From positions 1 through 17,314 of the forward strand of contig JAJZUH010000023.1 of NCBI GenBank assembly GCA_021847165.1: a DNA stretch of 17,314 bases, read 5' to 3'. The notes beneath the pieces are model-generated. The model saw only the letters and a list, made by a program, of their open reading frames with translations, was not told the DNA's origin and did no database searches. Below are positions 1 to 8,716 of the stretch, piece by piece. The DNA comes from Pseudomonadota bacterium (GTDB lineage Bacteria > Pseudomonadota > Gammaproteobacteria > Burkholderiales > Gallionellaceae). Within the stretch, counting starts at the first letter, position 1, and every line of letters begins with the position of its first letter. Position numbers and translations under genes: made by a program.

Positions 1-1838
1 TCCATGTGCAGGCGGCTGATCTCCAGGTTGCTGCGCAAGGTCTCCATCACTTCGCGCGCTTCTTCCAGGAAGACCTCCAGCAACTCCTCGTCTTCGTCGC
101 CCTTGCGGATCGAGACCCCCGCCGGTGCCGGTTCTTCCTTCACCGGCGCTTCGGCATATCCCTCGGCCGGACGTATCTCGCCCATGTCTTGCAGGACGCG
201 GCCCAAGGCCGACGAATCGGGTTTCTGGCCAAGCACAAGGCCATGGACATATTCTTCCAGCGCGCTGATGGCCGCAGCCACGCTGCGCATCTCGGCAGCC
301 GATGGCGTCGCGCCCTGCACATAGCGTTCTGTCGCCTGGTGCAGCAGGCCCACCAGCTGTTCTGCCGCATCCAGCGACAGGATATGCAGCCCGCCTTGCA
401 CCTGGCTCAGCAACAATCCGATGCGCGACAGTTCCGAACGTTTCGTCGCGTTGTTGAAAAAGGCGTTCAGGTTCTGTTCGATGTACTGCAGGTTGCCCTG
501 CATCTCGGTGGCCAGCGGCGCCATCACCTCCTGCTGTTCCATCTGGTAGTAGAGCGAGATCAGGCTGGCAAGCTTGTTCTCGTCTTCCGGCATCCGCGTC
601 AGGCCGGCCTGCAGGCGCGTGCTCAGGATCCGCGCCAGTTCCTGGAAGCCGCTGCCCAGATGCTGGTAATGCTCGATGCCGCCGTCGAGCAGCAGCAATG
701 CCATCGCCATGTCCATGGAGATGCGCTGCGCGCGTTCGGGCGAATCGACCTGTTGCGCAGTGGTATGAATCAGCTTGCACAGGAATTGCAGCGTATTGCG
801 ATCCAGCTGTTCCGACAGGATATACATCTTCTCCATATCGGCGGCGAATTGCTGGCAGGCCCCGGCGGTCTCTGCCACGCACTGCTCCCACGATTCTTCC
901 GCGACCCGAAGCTGCGCGCGCAGGTTGTCGAGCAGCGCGGCGGTCTCGCTTGGCGGTATCGGGCGCTCCGCCGGCAGGTACTCATCCAGCGCGTAAGCGG
1001 TCTTGATCTGCTCGACCGTATCGCTGACGGAATGGCTGCGAGCAATGAGATACAGCGCCTCGCTGACGGAAGCCTCTTCGTCGAACGCGCTTCCGTCGGT
1101 CAGCGATTTCATCTTGAGATCGATGCGGCTGAGCGATTTCTTGACGTTCAGTTCCGGCGGGATGCCGTCATGCAACAGGCAGTCCAGCAGGCCCAGCGCC
1201 ACCCACCAGAAGGCGCGCTGCCGGTTCTGCGGAACGCAAACCGTCACTTTGCGCACGGCCGCCATCATCTCCCGCAATGCCGCGCCCTTGTCGTCCTGCC
1301 GCAGCCACCTCAGCAATGCCTGCTGGTATTGCGCGCGCGCGGCCTTGATCTGCACCGCGGCATCGTCCTGCTGCGGCGGTTGCAGCAGGGAATCGGGCAG
1401 TTCCACCTGCAGCGCGGGGAAAAACAGGTCCACATCGAAAGCCATCTCCACGCCGCGCGCCTGCAGCAGTTCCTGATACTCGTGGAACAGGCGCAGGGTC
1501 GCATTGGTGGCGCCATCCGCCAGTGCGTCGAGGTAATGCGTCAGGCCGAACAGCGCACGGCGGATGACATCGCGATGCGGGACGCCGGCATCCGGCGCCT
1601 GCCCCATCTCCTGCAGCAGCTTCTCCAGCTCGGCACAGAACACGACCAGCCCGCTCAGCGACAGCATGCGCAGCACGCCGCCGGTGCGATGCAGCTCTTC
1701 CTGCGCCTTCTTCAGCGCCTGCGTATCGCCGCCGGCAGAGGAAAAATAGCTCTCCAGCTCGCGGCTGATGTTCGCCAGCGAGCTGTCCAGCCCGGGTTTG
1801 ACCGATAACAACGGCAGCGGATTGAATTGCGCCTGCAC
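1..1838 (-). CDS. chpA: ChpA/PilL-type chemosensory histidine kinase, N-terminal part (cut by window edge)
   Basis: This open frame of 612 complete codons runs off the left edge without a stop. I start it at GTG 1838 because AAGGA overlaps the pilJ stop just upstream and no ATG is well placed. Residues 40-60 form a degenerate HPt-like helix with His50 in ELHRTGGVLRML. A long helical region follows. At the edge a second HPt-like domain begins with LLEVFLEEAREVMETL. The kinase core, CheW-like and receiver domains expected of ChpA lie outside the window. In the family, ChpA is the large hybrid CheA-like kinase of the Pil-Chp system; it takes signals from PilJ through PilI and phosphorylates PilG and PilH to control type IV pilus motion. 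Last gene of pilGHIJ-chpA here. The identification rests on operon order plus the HPt-like segments, since the catalytic domains are not visible. Confidence 0.85.
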   Translation of the reverse strand, partial: MQAQFNPLPLLSVKPGLDSSLANISRELESYFSSAGGDTQALKKAQEELHRTGGVLRMLSLSGLVVFCAELEKLLQEMGQAPDAGVPHRDVIRRALFGLTHYLDALADGATNATLRLFHEYQELLQARGVEMAFDVDLFFPALQVELPDSLLQPPQQDDAAVQIKAARAQYQQALLRWLRQDDKGAALREMMAAVRKVTVCVPQNRQRAFWWVALGLLDCLLHDGIPPELNVKKSLSRIDLKMKSLTDGSAFDEEASVSEALYLIARSHSVSDTVEQIKTAYALDEYLPAERPIPPSETAALLDNLRAQLRVAEESWEQCVAETAGACQQFAADMEKMYILSEQLDRNTLQFLCKLIHTTAQQVDSPERAQRISMDMAMALLLLDGGIEHYQHLGSGFQELARILSTRLQAGLTRMPEDENKLASLISLYYQMEQQEVMAPLATEMQGNLQYIEQNLNAFFNNATKRSELSRIGLLLSQVQGGLHILSLDAAEQLVGLLHQATERYVQGATPSAAEMRSVAAAISALEEYVHGLVLGQKPDSSALGRVLQDMGEIRPAEGYAEAPVKEEPAPAGVSIRKGDEDEELLEVFLEEAREVMETLRSNLEISRLHM

Positions 1839-1847
1839 GCTCGTCCT

Positions 1848-3869
1848 TTACAGTTTGAAGCCCGACACGGAGCTGTTCAGTTCGGATGCCAGGCTTTCCA
1901 GCTGGGAAACCGACGCGTTGGTGCGTTGCGTACTTTGCGAGGTCTGCTCGGTAATCTTCAGAATGTCCCGCATGATGCCCGCCACTTCGCCGGCCATGTC
2001 GGTCTGCACCTGCGTGGACACCGAAATGCTGTTCACCAGGTCGGTCAGCTCGCGCGTGGATTTCTCGATCTCGTGCAGCGCCTGACCGGCGGCATCGGAC
2101 AGCCGCGCACCGTCGACCACGCCCTGGGTGCTCTTTTCCATCGCCACCACGGCATCGTGCGTGTCGGTCTGAATGGTCTTCACCAGCATGCCGATCTGCT
2201 TGGTCGCCTCGGCGGAGCGCTCCGCGAGGCGCTGCACTTCTTCCGCCACCACCGCAAAGCCCCGTCCCGCTTCGCCTGCCGATGCCGCCTGGATCGCCGC
2301 GTTCAGCGCCAGCACGTTGGTCTGTTCGGTAATGTCCGAAATCAGGTCCACGATCTCGCCGATCTCCTGCGAGCTCTCGCCCAGCCGCTTGATGCGCTTG
2401 GAAGTGTCCTGGATCTGCTCGCGGATGCTGTCCATACTGGACACCGAGTTCTGCACCGCGCGCGTGCCCTGTTCGGTCACTTCCAGCGTACGGCGCGCCA
2501 CCTCGGAAGATTGGGCCGCGCTGCTGTCGACCTCCTGGATCGATTTCGCCATCAGTTCGACCGCGCCGCCCGCACTGCGGATCTCGGCCGCCTGTTTCTG
2601 CGTCGCAACCAGCAGCTCCTTGGTCACGTTACCGGCCTCGCCCGTGGCGCGTGCCACTTGTTGCGAAGCGGAAGTCACGCGCGAAACCAGTTTGCGCAGC
2701 TCGTCGGTGGTGTAGTTGACCGAGTCGGCGATGGCGCCGGTGATGTCCTCCGACACCGTCGCCCGGATGGTCAGGTCGCCGTCGGCCAGGTCCGACAGTT
2801 CGTTCATCAGCCGCAGAATGGCCTGCTGGTTGTTGCGGTTGGTCTGCCCGGCCTCGTTCTCGCGGCGTTTGGATTCGTCCAGGTAGATCTTGGAGAGCAG
2901 CAGCAGCAGCAGCAGCAGCATGCCGCCGGAGAAGAACACCACGAAGCTGGCGAAGCGGCCGACCGTGGAGCCTTCGTAGTTGTTCACCAGGTTCTGCGCC
3001 GCGGACAGCAGCTGGTCGCCTTCTTCCTGCACCCGTTGTCCGGCCAGCCGCGAGGTCAGCACGTCGCGCGCGTTGGCGGCGATGAAGCCCACCACCGACT
3101 GGTAGCCTTCGAAGTCATCCTTCAGCAGCATCACCGTGGCATCGTTCTGCGGCATGTCGTTAAGCAGCGCTTGCGCTTCGGTGATCTTGGGCTCCAGGCC
3201 GGGCAAGTCTTCCGTCGAAGCCGAAGTCAGCACCAGCTGCACCGCGCTGGTGATCTGCTCGATCAGGCGGTTCAGGCGGTCCGCTTTCTGCGCATAAGCC
3301 GGCGTGGCGCGTTCGGCAACCTGGTTGGCCAGGTTCAGCATGTCGCGCTGGCCCGCGGCACCGCGCTGCAGCGTCACCAGCAACGGGCGGCCCTTTTCCA
3401 GGTCGTCCATCAGCGAGCTCATGTGCGTCCAGTGGGCCAGCAACTGGTTCAGCGGTTCGCGCGCGGGACCTTCGGTGGGCGGGAAATTGGCGCTGCCCTT
3501 GTCCAGCGTCTCCAGGATGGCCGAGAACTCGGCGCGCGAATCGCTCAGTTCGTCGAATGCGGTCGAGTCTCCGGAGAAGCTGGCGGCGGCGGCCTTCGCC
3601 AGCCGCTGCGACAGCATCAGCAGCTTGGAGGATTGCGCCACATAGTGCGAACTGTAGGAGGAGTCGCGCGAGTCGATGTAGGTGAAGGTCGCGGCGGTGA
3701 ACAGGAAGAACAGCAGCAGACCCCCCAGTACGCGCAGCTGCCGGTCGAACGATTGCTTGCTGAACCACGGGATGCGGATCGTTTTGACTTCTGCCGGCGC
3801 GATCTCGCCCTTCCTGGCGAAACTCTGCTGCGGCTTGCGCGACCATTTGAACGGTAACTTGAATGCCAT
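1848..3869 (-). CDS. pilJ: Type IV pilus methyl-accepting chemotaxis protein PilJ
   Basis: A 673-residue inner-membrane chemoreceptor that feeds the ChpA kinase and controls twitching. A short basic cytoplasmic N-terminus precedes TM1 at about residues 47-64. A periplasmic PilJ-type helical domain spans about 68-305, and TM2 lies at about 307-327. A HAMP-like segment with ELSDLADGDLTIRA follows, then the signalling domain. The hairpin tip begins near Gln516 (QTNVLALNAAIQAASAGE, then GRGFAVVAEEVQRLA), matching the conserved MCP kinase-contact region. TM2 contains eight consecutive leucines encoded by a triplet run (see repeat). The start at 3869 has GGAGG upstream. pilI lies 23 nt upstream and chpA begins 9 nt downstream. 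No adjacent methyltransferase gene is present. Confidence 0.95.
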   Translation of the reverse strand: MAFKLPFKWSRKPQQSFARKGEIAPAEVKTIRIPWFSKQSFDRQLRVLGGLLLFFLFTAATFTYIDSRDSSYSSHYVAQSSKLLMLSQRLAKAAAASFSGDSTAFDELSDSRAEFSAILETLDKGSANFPPTEGPAREPLNQLLAHWTHMSSLMDDLEKGRPLLVTLQRGAAGQRDMLNLANQVAERATPAYAQKADRLNRLIEQITSAVQLVLTSASTEDLPGLEPKITEAQALLNDMPQNDATVMLLKDDFEGYQSVVGFIAANARDVLTSRLAGQRVQEEGDQLLSAAQNLVNNYEGSTVGRFASFVVFFSGGMLLLLLLLLSKIYLDESKRRENEAGQTNRNNQQAILRLMNELSDLADGDLTIRATVSEDITGAIADSVNYTTDELRKLVSRVTSASQQVARATGEAGNVTKELLVATQKQAAEIRSAGGAVELMAKSIQEVDSSAAQSSEVARRTLEVTEQGTRAVQNSVSSMDSIREQIQDTSKRIKRLGESSQEIGEIVDLISDITEQTNVLALNAAIQAASAGEAGRGFAVVAEEVQRLAERSAEATKQIGMLVKTIQTDTHDAVVAMEKSTQGVVDGARLSDAAGQALHEIEKSTRELTDLVNSISVSTQVQTDMAGEVAGIMRDILKITEQTSQSTQRTNASVSQLESLASELNSSVSGFKL
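2896..2919. repeat. AGC/CTG triplet run (8 units) inside pilJ TM2
   Basis: Eight perfect AGC units on the plus strand encode seven CTG plus one CTC leucine codons on the minus strand (PilJ residues 318-325). Gain or loss of units would keep the frame and change the length of the second transmembrane helix. Confidence 0.9.
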
Positions 3870-3892
3870 TTCCTAGTCCTCCCGAGCGCAAT

Positions 3893-4390
3893 TCATGCGC
3901 CGATTTGTAAAAATTCCGGTTGCTGCAACAGTTGCGCCATCTCCAGTTTGTGCCATACCTGCCCGCTGCCATCCCGCAGCAGCACCTTGCCGTCCTGCTC
4001 GGTGCGCTCCCACTCCGCGGCGTTACGCAGGCCCAGCACGCGCGACACCAGCAAACCGGCATTGAAAGCGAACTTCTGGCCTACCAGCAGCACGCGGCTC
4101 TGTCCCTCATGCGGGATCTCGGCGCCGCCGTTGTAAACGCTGATATCCACGATGCTGTACAGGTTGCCGCGCACGTTGGCGACGCCGCAGTACCACGGCT
4201 TGGTCAGCGGCACCCGGGTCAGGGGAGGCGGCGACATCACCTCGTTGATGTCCGCCATGTCGACCAGCCAGGACTCGTCGCCCACCTGCACGCCCAATGT
4301 GGACACGCGACTGCCCCCGCCAGCCGCCTGGGCTTGCATCCGGTCCAACACGCTCTGCTGGAATTCGCGCAGGTTGAAACGCTTCGACAT
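3893..4390 (-). CDS. pilI: CheW-like adaptor PilI
   Basis: A 165-residue cytoplasmic CheW-domain protein. Residues about 30-160 carry the CheW fold: VGDESWLVDMADINEV, then PWYCGVANVRGNLYSIVD, which matches the conserved G(V/I)xNxRGxxxxVxD signature, and RVLLVGQKFAFNAGLLV near the middle. In the Pil-Chp pathway PilI couples the receptor PilJ to the ChpA kinase. It sits between pilH (13 nt gap) and pilJ (23 nt gap), all on one strand, so cotranscription is likely. The Shine-Dalgarno before ATG 4390 is poor, which suggests that translation relies on ribosomes arriving from pilH. Function is inferred from the domain and from the operon position shared with characterised Pil-Chp clusters. Confidence 0.92.
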   Translation of the reverse strand: MSKRFNLREFQQSVLDRMQAQAAGGGSRVSTLGVQVGDESWLVDMADINEVMSPPPLTRVPLTKPWYCGVANVRGNLYSIVDISVYNGGAEIPHEGQSRVLLVGQKFAFNAGLLVSRVLGLRNAAEWERTEQDGKVLLRDGSGQVWHKLEMAQLLQQPEFLQIGA

Positions 4391-4403
4391 GCCGAGCCGT
4401 TGC

Positions 4404-4769
4404 CTAGCCTAATGCTGCGATCTTGCCGAGCAACTCGTCTGCCATGATCGGTTTCGTGATGTAGTCCTTGGCACCCTGGCGCATGCCCCATATCTTGTCG
4501 GTCTCCTGCCCCTTGGTGGTGCAGATGATGACCGGGATGTGCTGGGTGGCCGGGTCTTGCGTGATCGCGCGGGTGGCCTGGAATCCGTTCAGTCCGGGCA
4601 TGACCACGTCCATCAGGATCAGGTCGGGCAACTCGGTTTTGGAACTCTCCACCGCCTTCTCGCCGCTCTCGGCATACACCACCTGGAAACCCTTCTTGCC
4701 CAGGATATCCCCCAGCACATGGCGTTCCGTTGCGGAATCGTCCACGACCATCACTTTCTTAATTGCCAT
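4404..4769 (-). CDS. pilH: Single-domain response regulator PilH
   Basis: A 121-residue stand-alone CheY-like receiver. The acidic pair is Asp10-Asp11 (VVDDS), the predicted phospho-acceptor is Asp54 (LMDVVMPG), the conserved Thr is residue 84 and the conserved Lys is 106 (TKP). The spacing matches CheY. It has no output domain. In Pil-Chp systems PilH is the second receiver, usually linked to pilus retraction or to draining phosphate from ChpA. The start codon overlaps the 3' end of pilG by 11 nt, and a purine-rich GGGGGA stretch lies just upstream, so the two are translationally coupled. The PilH versus PilG assignment rests on order (G before H) and on sequence character: this one has the GLNGFQATRAITQDP pattern typical of PilH. 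Confidence 0.92.
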   Translation of the reverse strand: MAIKKVMVVDDSATERHVLGDILGKKGFQVVYAESGEKAVESSKTELPDLILMDVVMPGLNGFQATRAITQDPATQHIPVIICTTKGQETDKIWGMRQGAKDYITKPIMADELLGKIAALG

Positions 4770-5169
4770 AATCCATCCCCCTACCTTGTTTGGTTGTATG
4801 CATCGTCACTGCCTCGATCAGGCTTTTCTTGCTGAAAGGTTTGGTCAGATACTCGTCGGCTCCGACCAGTTTGCCCCGTGCGCGGTCGAACAGGCTGTCC
4901 TTGCTGGTCAGCATGACCACCGGGGTATCCTTGAATTCGGCATGGTTCTTGATGAGGGCGCAGGTCTGATAGCCGTCCAGGCGCGGCATCATGACATCGA
5001 CGAAGATGATGTCGGGCTTGTTGTCGACCACTTTGGACAGGCCGTCGAAGCCGTCCTCGGCCAACACGACTTTGCAACCGGCTTGCGACAGGAATATTTC
5101 GCCGCTGCGGCGGATGGTATTGCTGTCGTCGATGAGCACCACACGGATACCAGCAAGACCTTCGCCCAC
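4759..5169 (-). CDS. pilG: Single-domain response regulator PilG
   Basis: CheY-like receiver, 136 residues from GTG 5169. Acidic pair Asp14-Asp15 (LIDDSNTIRR), phospho-acceptor Asp58 (IIFVDVMMPRLDGYQTC), Thr88 and Lys110 (TKPFSKKSL). The strings MMPRLDGYQTCALIKN and LTKPFSK are characteristic of PilG. In the family PilG-P promotes pilus extension, with links to FimV/cAMP signalling. An in-frame ATG at 5226 would add 19 residues. I prefer the GTG because AGGGAAAGGG lies just before it, the resulting length fits PilG, and the likely transcription start falls at about 5226-5228, which leaves no leader for the upstream ATG. It is the first gene of the operon. Confidence 0.92.
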   Translation of the reverse strand: MGEGLAGIRVVLIDDSNTIRRSGEIFLSQAGCKVVLAEDGFDGLSKVVDNKPDIIFVDVMMPRLDGYQTCALIKNHAEFKDTPVVMLTSKDSLFDRARGKLVGADEYLTKPFSKKSLIEAVTMHTTKQGRGMDYGN

Positions 5170-5233
5170 GTTGTCGCCCTTTCCCTGATTGATCCACAAT
5201 CCGCGCTTGCGCGCGGATACCCCCATATTTCGG

Positions 5234-5263
5234 ATGCTACCGCATTTGTGCTCGAACGTTCAA
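5234..5263 (-). promoter_or_regulatory. Probable sigma-70 promoter of the pilGHIJ-chpA operon
   Basis: On the minus strand, TTGAAC (5263-5258) and TAGCAT (5239-5234) are separated by 18 bp; each matches consensus at 4 of 6 positions. Transcription would start at about 5226-5228, some 58 nt before GTG 5169. The promoter sits between the trkH stop and pilG. No terminator hairpin is visible between them, so read-through from trkH is possible. Confidence 0.5.
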
Positions 5264-5277
5264 TGTTTCCGCGCCCC

Positions 5278-6735
5278 TCAGCGCCTCCAGAACGCCGGCG
5301 TGAACAGGATCAGAATGGTAAAGATCTCCAGCCGTCCGATCAGCATGGCCGCCGTGCATATCCAGGTCTGGAAATCGCTCAGCACGCCGAAATTGCCGGC
5401 CGGGCCGACCACTCCGAGACCGGGGCCGGCGTTGTTGATGCAGGCAAGCACCGCGGAAAAGGACGAGATGAAATCCAGCCCGCTGATCAGCAGGGCGAAA
5501 GTCAGGGTCGCGACGCTGACGAAATACAGGAAAATGAAGCCCAGCACCGCAAACACGATATTGTTGGCCACCACCTGGCCGCCGATCTTCATCGGGTTGA
5601 TGGCGGCCGGATGCAGCAGCAGCAGGAACTCGCGCCCCGCCTGCTTGACCAGCACCAGGGTGCGGATCATCTTGATGCCGCCCCCGGTGGAACCTGAACT
5701 TGCCGTGATGCAGCTCAGGAACAGCATCCACATCGGCGCAAAGATCGGCCACTGATTGAAATCGACGCTGGCAAAGCCGCAATCGGTCGCCATCGACACC
5801 AGGTTGAAGCTGGCATGCCGCAGGGCCGTCCAGAAACCCGGGTAGACGCCCTGCCACCACAGGAACAGTCCTATGCCCAGACAGCTGCCCAGTATCAGGC
5901 TGACCGTCGCCACCGCCTCGGCGTCGTGCAGATAGATCCGCAGGCTCCTGCCGCGCCAGGCGAGGAAGTGCGTGGCGAAGTTCATCGCCGCCAGCAGCAT
6001 GAACACGATCAGCACGAACTCGATCGCCGGGGAATCGAAGTAGCCGACGCTGGCATCGTGCGTCGAGAATCCCCCCAGCCCCATCGCGGCGAACGCATGG
6101 CAGACTGCATCCAGCCAGTTCATCCCCGCCAGTTTCAGCGACAGGATGCAGGCCAGCGTGATGCCGGCATACACCAGCCACAGGTTGCGTGCCGTCTCGG
6201 TGATGCGCGGCGTGAGCGCGGAGTCCTTCATCGGACCCGGCGTCTCGGCCTTGAACAATTGGCGTCCGCCGATGCCCAGCAGCGGCAGCACCGCCACCGC
6301 CAGCACGATGATGCCCATGCCGCCCAGCCAGTTCAATTCGTGCCGCCACAGGTTGATGGCGGGCGGCAGGTGGTCCAGCCCGGTCAGCACGGTCGCGCCC
6401 GTGGTGGTGATGCCGGACATGGTCTCGAAATACGCGTCGGTGAAAGACAGGCCGTCGATCACCAGCAACAGCGGGAACGTCGCCACCGCCGGCATCGCGG
6501 TCCACATCGCCACCACCAGCAGATAGCCGTGGCGGATGGACAGCTCGCCCCGGTAGCGCCGGGTCGATATCCATAGCAGCACCCCCGTACCGGCCGTCCA
6601 CAGCATCGCCAGCAGGAAATCGGCCAGCGTGTCGTCGTGATAGATGAGCGAGGTCAGCACCGGCAGCACGTAACTGATGCTGAACACCACCAGCATCAGC
6701 CCCAGTGCGTTGAGAACCGTGAGCGCGCGCCCCAT
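5278..6735 (-). CDS. trkH: Trk system potassium uptake protein TrkH
   Basis: A 485-residue polytopic inner-membrane protein, the usual TrkH length. It shows the repeated membrane-pore-membrane layout of the SKT family. The first pore loop is at residues 105-117 (TMSGITTTGATVL). Later pore loops include FAAMGLGGFSTHD, FNLVSMATDCGFASVD followed by SSGSTGGGIKM, and CINNAGPGLGVVGPAGNFG. The glycine in each filter is the K+ selectivity position known in the family. TrkH forms the K+-translocating channel gated by TrkA. The trkA stop and the trkH start overlap by one base (TGATG at 6737-6733), so the subunits are translationally coupled. The gene ends about 15 bp before the pil operon promoter. Confidence 0.95.
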   Translation of the reverse strand: MGRALTVLNALGLMLVVFSISYVLPVLTSLIYHDDTLADFLLAMLWTAGTGVLLWISTRRYRGELSIRHGYLLVVAMWTAMPAVATFPLLLVIDGLSFTDAYFETMSGITTTGATVLTGLDHLPPAINLWRHELNWLGGMGIIVLAVAVLPLLGIGGRQLFKAETPGPMKDSALTPRITETARNLWLVYAGITLACILSLKLAGMNWLDAVCHAFAAMGLGGFSTHDASVGYFDSPAIEFVLIVFMLLAAMNFATHFLAWRGRSLRIYLHDAEAVATVSLILGSCLGIGLFLWWQGVYPGFWTALRHASFNLVSMATDCGFASVDFNQWPIFAPMWMLFLSCITASSGSTGGGIKMIRTLVLVKQAGREFLLLLHPAAINPMKIGGQVVANNIVFAVLGFIFLYFVSVATLTFALLISGLDFISSFSAVLACINNAGPGLGVVGPAGNFGVLSDFQTWICTAAMLIGRLEIFTILILFTPAFWRR

Positions 6736-8108
6736 CAGAAGAACCCGAGGTTGACCTGGAACAGTTTCTCGACCTTCCTCACCATCCGCTTGTCGACGAC
6801 GAAGACGATCACATGGTCTTCCGCCTCGATCATCCTGTCGTGATGCCCCATGATGACCTCGCCGCCGCGCACCAGCGCGCCAATGGTCGCGCCCTTGGGC
6901 AGCTCGATCTCGTCGATGCGCCGTCCGACCACGCGCGACGATTCGCGATCGCCGTGCGCCACCAGCTCCAGCGCCTCCGCCGCGCCGCGCCGCAGCGAAT
7001 GGACCGCCGCCACGTCGCCCTGGCGCACGTACGCCAGCAACGAACCGATGGTGACCTGCGCCGGCGACAGCGCGATGTCGATCTTGCCGCCTTGCAGCAG
7101 GTCGACATAAGCGCTGCGGTTGATCAGCGCAAGCACCTTGCGCGCGCCACCCTGCTTGGCCAGCAGGGCAGACATGATGTTGTTCTCGTCATCGTTGGTC
7201 AGCGCGCAGAACACGTCGATCTCGCCGACGTTCTCCTGCTGCATCAGCTTCTCGTCCGTACCGTCGCCGTTCAGCACCAGCGTGCTGGTCAGTTCCCCGG
7301 CCAGCTTCTGGCACACCTTCTTGTTGAATTCGATGACCTTGACCTGGTAGTCGCTCTCCAGCGCCTTTGCCAGCCTGCGGCCGATGTTGCCGCCGCCGAC
7401 GATCATCACGCGCCTGGCCGGTTTGTCCATGCGGCGCATCTCCTTCAGCACGCGGCGGATGTTGTCGGATGCGGCGATGAAGAAGATCTCGTCGCCGTCC
7501 TGCACCACGGTGCTGCCTTCCGGGATGATCGCGCGGTCCTGACGAAAGATCGCCGCAACGCGCGTCTGCACATGCGGCATGTGGGTGCGCAGATAGCTCA
7601 GCGGCTTGCCCACCAGCAGTCCGCCCTGGAACGCCCGCACCGCCACCAGCGACACCTTGCCGTCGGCAAACTCCAGTACCTGCAGGGCTTCGGGGAACTC
7701 GATCAGCTTGGTGATGTAGTCGGTCAGGATCTGCTCGGGGCAGATGGAGAAGTCCACGCAGAAATTGTCCTTGCTGAACACCGTCTCGCGATTGAGATAA
7801 TCGGTGGTGCGGATGCGGGCGATGCGGGTCGGCGTGTTGTACAGGCTGGACGCCAGCTTGCAGGCGACCAGATTCACCTCGTCGCTCTGCGTCACCGCCA
7901 GCAGCATGTCGGTATCGGCGATGCCCGCCTGTTCGAGCGTCGACGGGTGCGCGGCGTTGCCGACCAGCGTGCGCAGATCCAGGCGGTCCTGCAGCAGGCG
8001 CAGCTTGCCGGCATCCGAATCGACCACGGTGATGTCGTTGGCTTCGCCGACCAGGTTCTCCGCCACCGTCGAGCCGACCTGCCCGGCCCCGAGGATCAAT
8101 ATCTTCAC
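6735..8108 (-). CDS. trkA: Trk system regulatory subunit TrkA (two RCK domains)
   Basis: A 457-residue cytoplasmic nucleotide-binding protein that gates TrkH. It has two tandem RCK units. The first Rossmann motif GAGQVG is at residues 7-12, with the acidic residue ending strand 2 in VVDSD. The second, GGGNIG, is at 238-243, followed by VIEFN. Each is followed by a TrkA-C domain: about 140-225, with ALQVLEFADGKVSLVAV, and about 375-457, with GATIGALVRGGEVIMGH. Known homologues bind NAD(H) or ATP/ADP to control K+ flux. Translation starts at GTG 8108, which I chose because it begins MKILILGAGQVG immediately and has AAGG just upstream. It lies 28 nt downstream of the thioredoxin-like gene and overlaps trkH by one base. 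Confidence 0.95.
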   Translation of the reverse strand: MKILILGAGQVGSTVAENLVGEANDITVVDSDAGKLRLLQDRLDLRTLVGNAAHPSTLEQAGIADTDMLLAVTQSDEVNLVACKLASSLYNTPTRIARIRTTDYLNRETVFSKDNFCVDFSICPEQILTDYITKLIEFPEALQVLEFADGKVSLVAVRAFQGGLLVGKPLSYLRTHMPHVQTRVAAIFRQDRAIIPEGSTVVQDGDEIFFIAASDNIRRVLKEMRRMDKPARRVMIVGGGNIGRRLAKALESDYQVKVIEFNKKVCQKLAGELTSTLVLNGDGTDEKLMQQENVGEIDVFCALTNDDENNIMSALLAKQGGARKVLALINRSAYVDLLQGGKIDIALSPAQVTIGSLLAYVRQGDVAAVHSLRRGAAEALELVAHGDRESSRVVGRRIDEIELPKGATIGALVRGGEVIMGHHDRMIEAEDHVIVFVVDKRMVRKVEKLFQVNLGFF

Positions 8109-8136
8109 GCCTTGCCTTCCCGCCTGCCGAGCACGC

Positions 8137-8688
8137 TCATTCTCTCCACTTGATGGAGCAGCCCATGCTGGCGATCTGCTCGCGCGGGCCCTGCCCGGTC
8201 TTCGCCACCTGCAGCATGGCGTTGAACAGGTCGCGCGGCGCGTCCGGCGCCGGCTCCTTGCGCGACGCGTCCAGACGGCCGCGGTATTGCAGTTCGAGAT
8301 TGGCGTTGAAGCCGAAGAAATCGGGCGTGCATACGGCGCCGTAATCCTTCGCGATCTGCTGCGTTTCGTCCCACACGTACGGGAACGGATAGTTGTACTG
8401 CCGCGCCACCAGCTTCATGTTGTCGAACGAGTCCTCGGCATAGTCGGCCGGATCGTTGGACATGATGGCGATGCTGTTGATGCCGTGCTGCTGCAGCTCG
8501 AGCACGTCGCGAATGATGCGGTCACGGATCGACTTGACGTAGGGACAGTGGTTGCAGATGAACATCACCAGCAAGCCGTTCTTGCCGCGCGCGCTTTCCA
8601 GCGTATGGCGCTTGCCGTCCACGCCCAACAGGTCGAACGGACGGGCCTTCCAGCCGAAATCGCAAAGGGGGGGTTGCAGACTGACCAT
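8137..8688 (-). CDS. Thioredoxin/AhpC-TSA family protein with CNHC motif
   Basis: A 183-residue cytoplasmic protein of the redoxin fold; no signal peptide is visible. The CxxC motif is Cys45-Asn-His-Cys48 (MFICNHCPYVK), followed by SNDPADYAEDSFDNM and TPDFFGFN, which contains the cis-Pro typical of thioredoxin folds (VCTPDFF). The C-terminal GCSIKW with Cys177 also recurs in this subfamily. Members are usually annotated as thioredoxin family or putative peroxiredoxin; substrates are not established, so I give no specific function. AAGGAGG stands 7 nt before ATG 8688, one of the strongest ribosome sites here. It is followed by trkA on the same strand, possibly as one transcript, although no functional link to K+ transport is known to me. 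Confidence 0.85.
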   Translation of the reverse strand: MVSLQPPLCDFGWKARPFDLLGVDGKRHTLESARGKNGLLVMFICNHCPYVKSIRDRIIRDVLELQQHGINSIAIMSNDPADYAEDSFDNMKLVARQYNYPFPYVWDETQQIAKDYGAVCTPDFFGFNANLELQYRGRLDASRKEPAPDAPRDLFNAMLQVAKTGQGPREQIASMGCSIKWRE

Positions 8689-8716
8689 GATTTTTCCTCC
8701 TTAAAGACCTGCGTTA

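Noticed and set aside
6..1808. A 600-codon open frame on the plus strand opposite chpA
   Set aside because: It mirrors the minus-strand chpA codons in GC-rich DNA, is rich in Gln/Arg/His as antisense frames are, and has no family-like motif.
2896..2919. Triplet repeat as an on/off phase-variation switch
   Set aside because: Units are three bases, so slippage cannot shift the frame; only helix length could vary.
1827..3857. A 676-codon plus-strand frame opposite pilJ, with a poly-Gln run
   Set aside because: The poly-Gln is the antisense of the PilJ leucine run. PilJ on the other strand is unmistakable.
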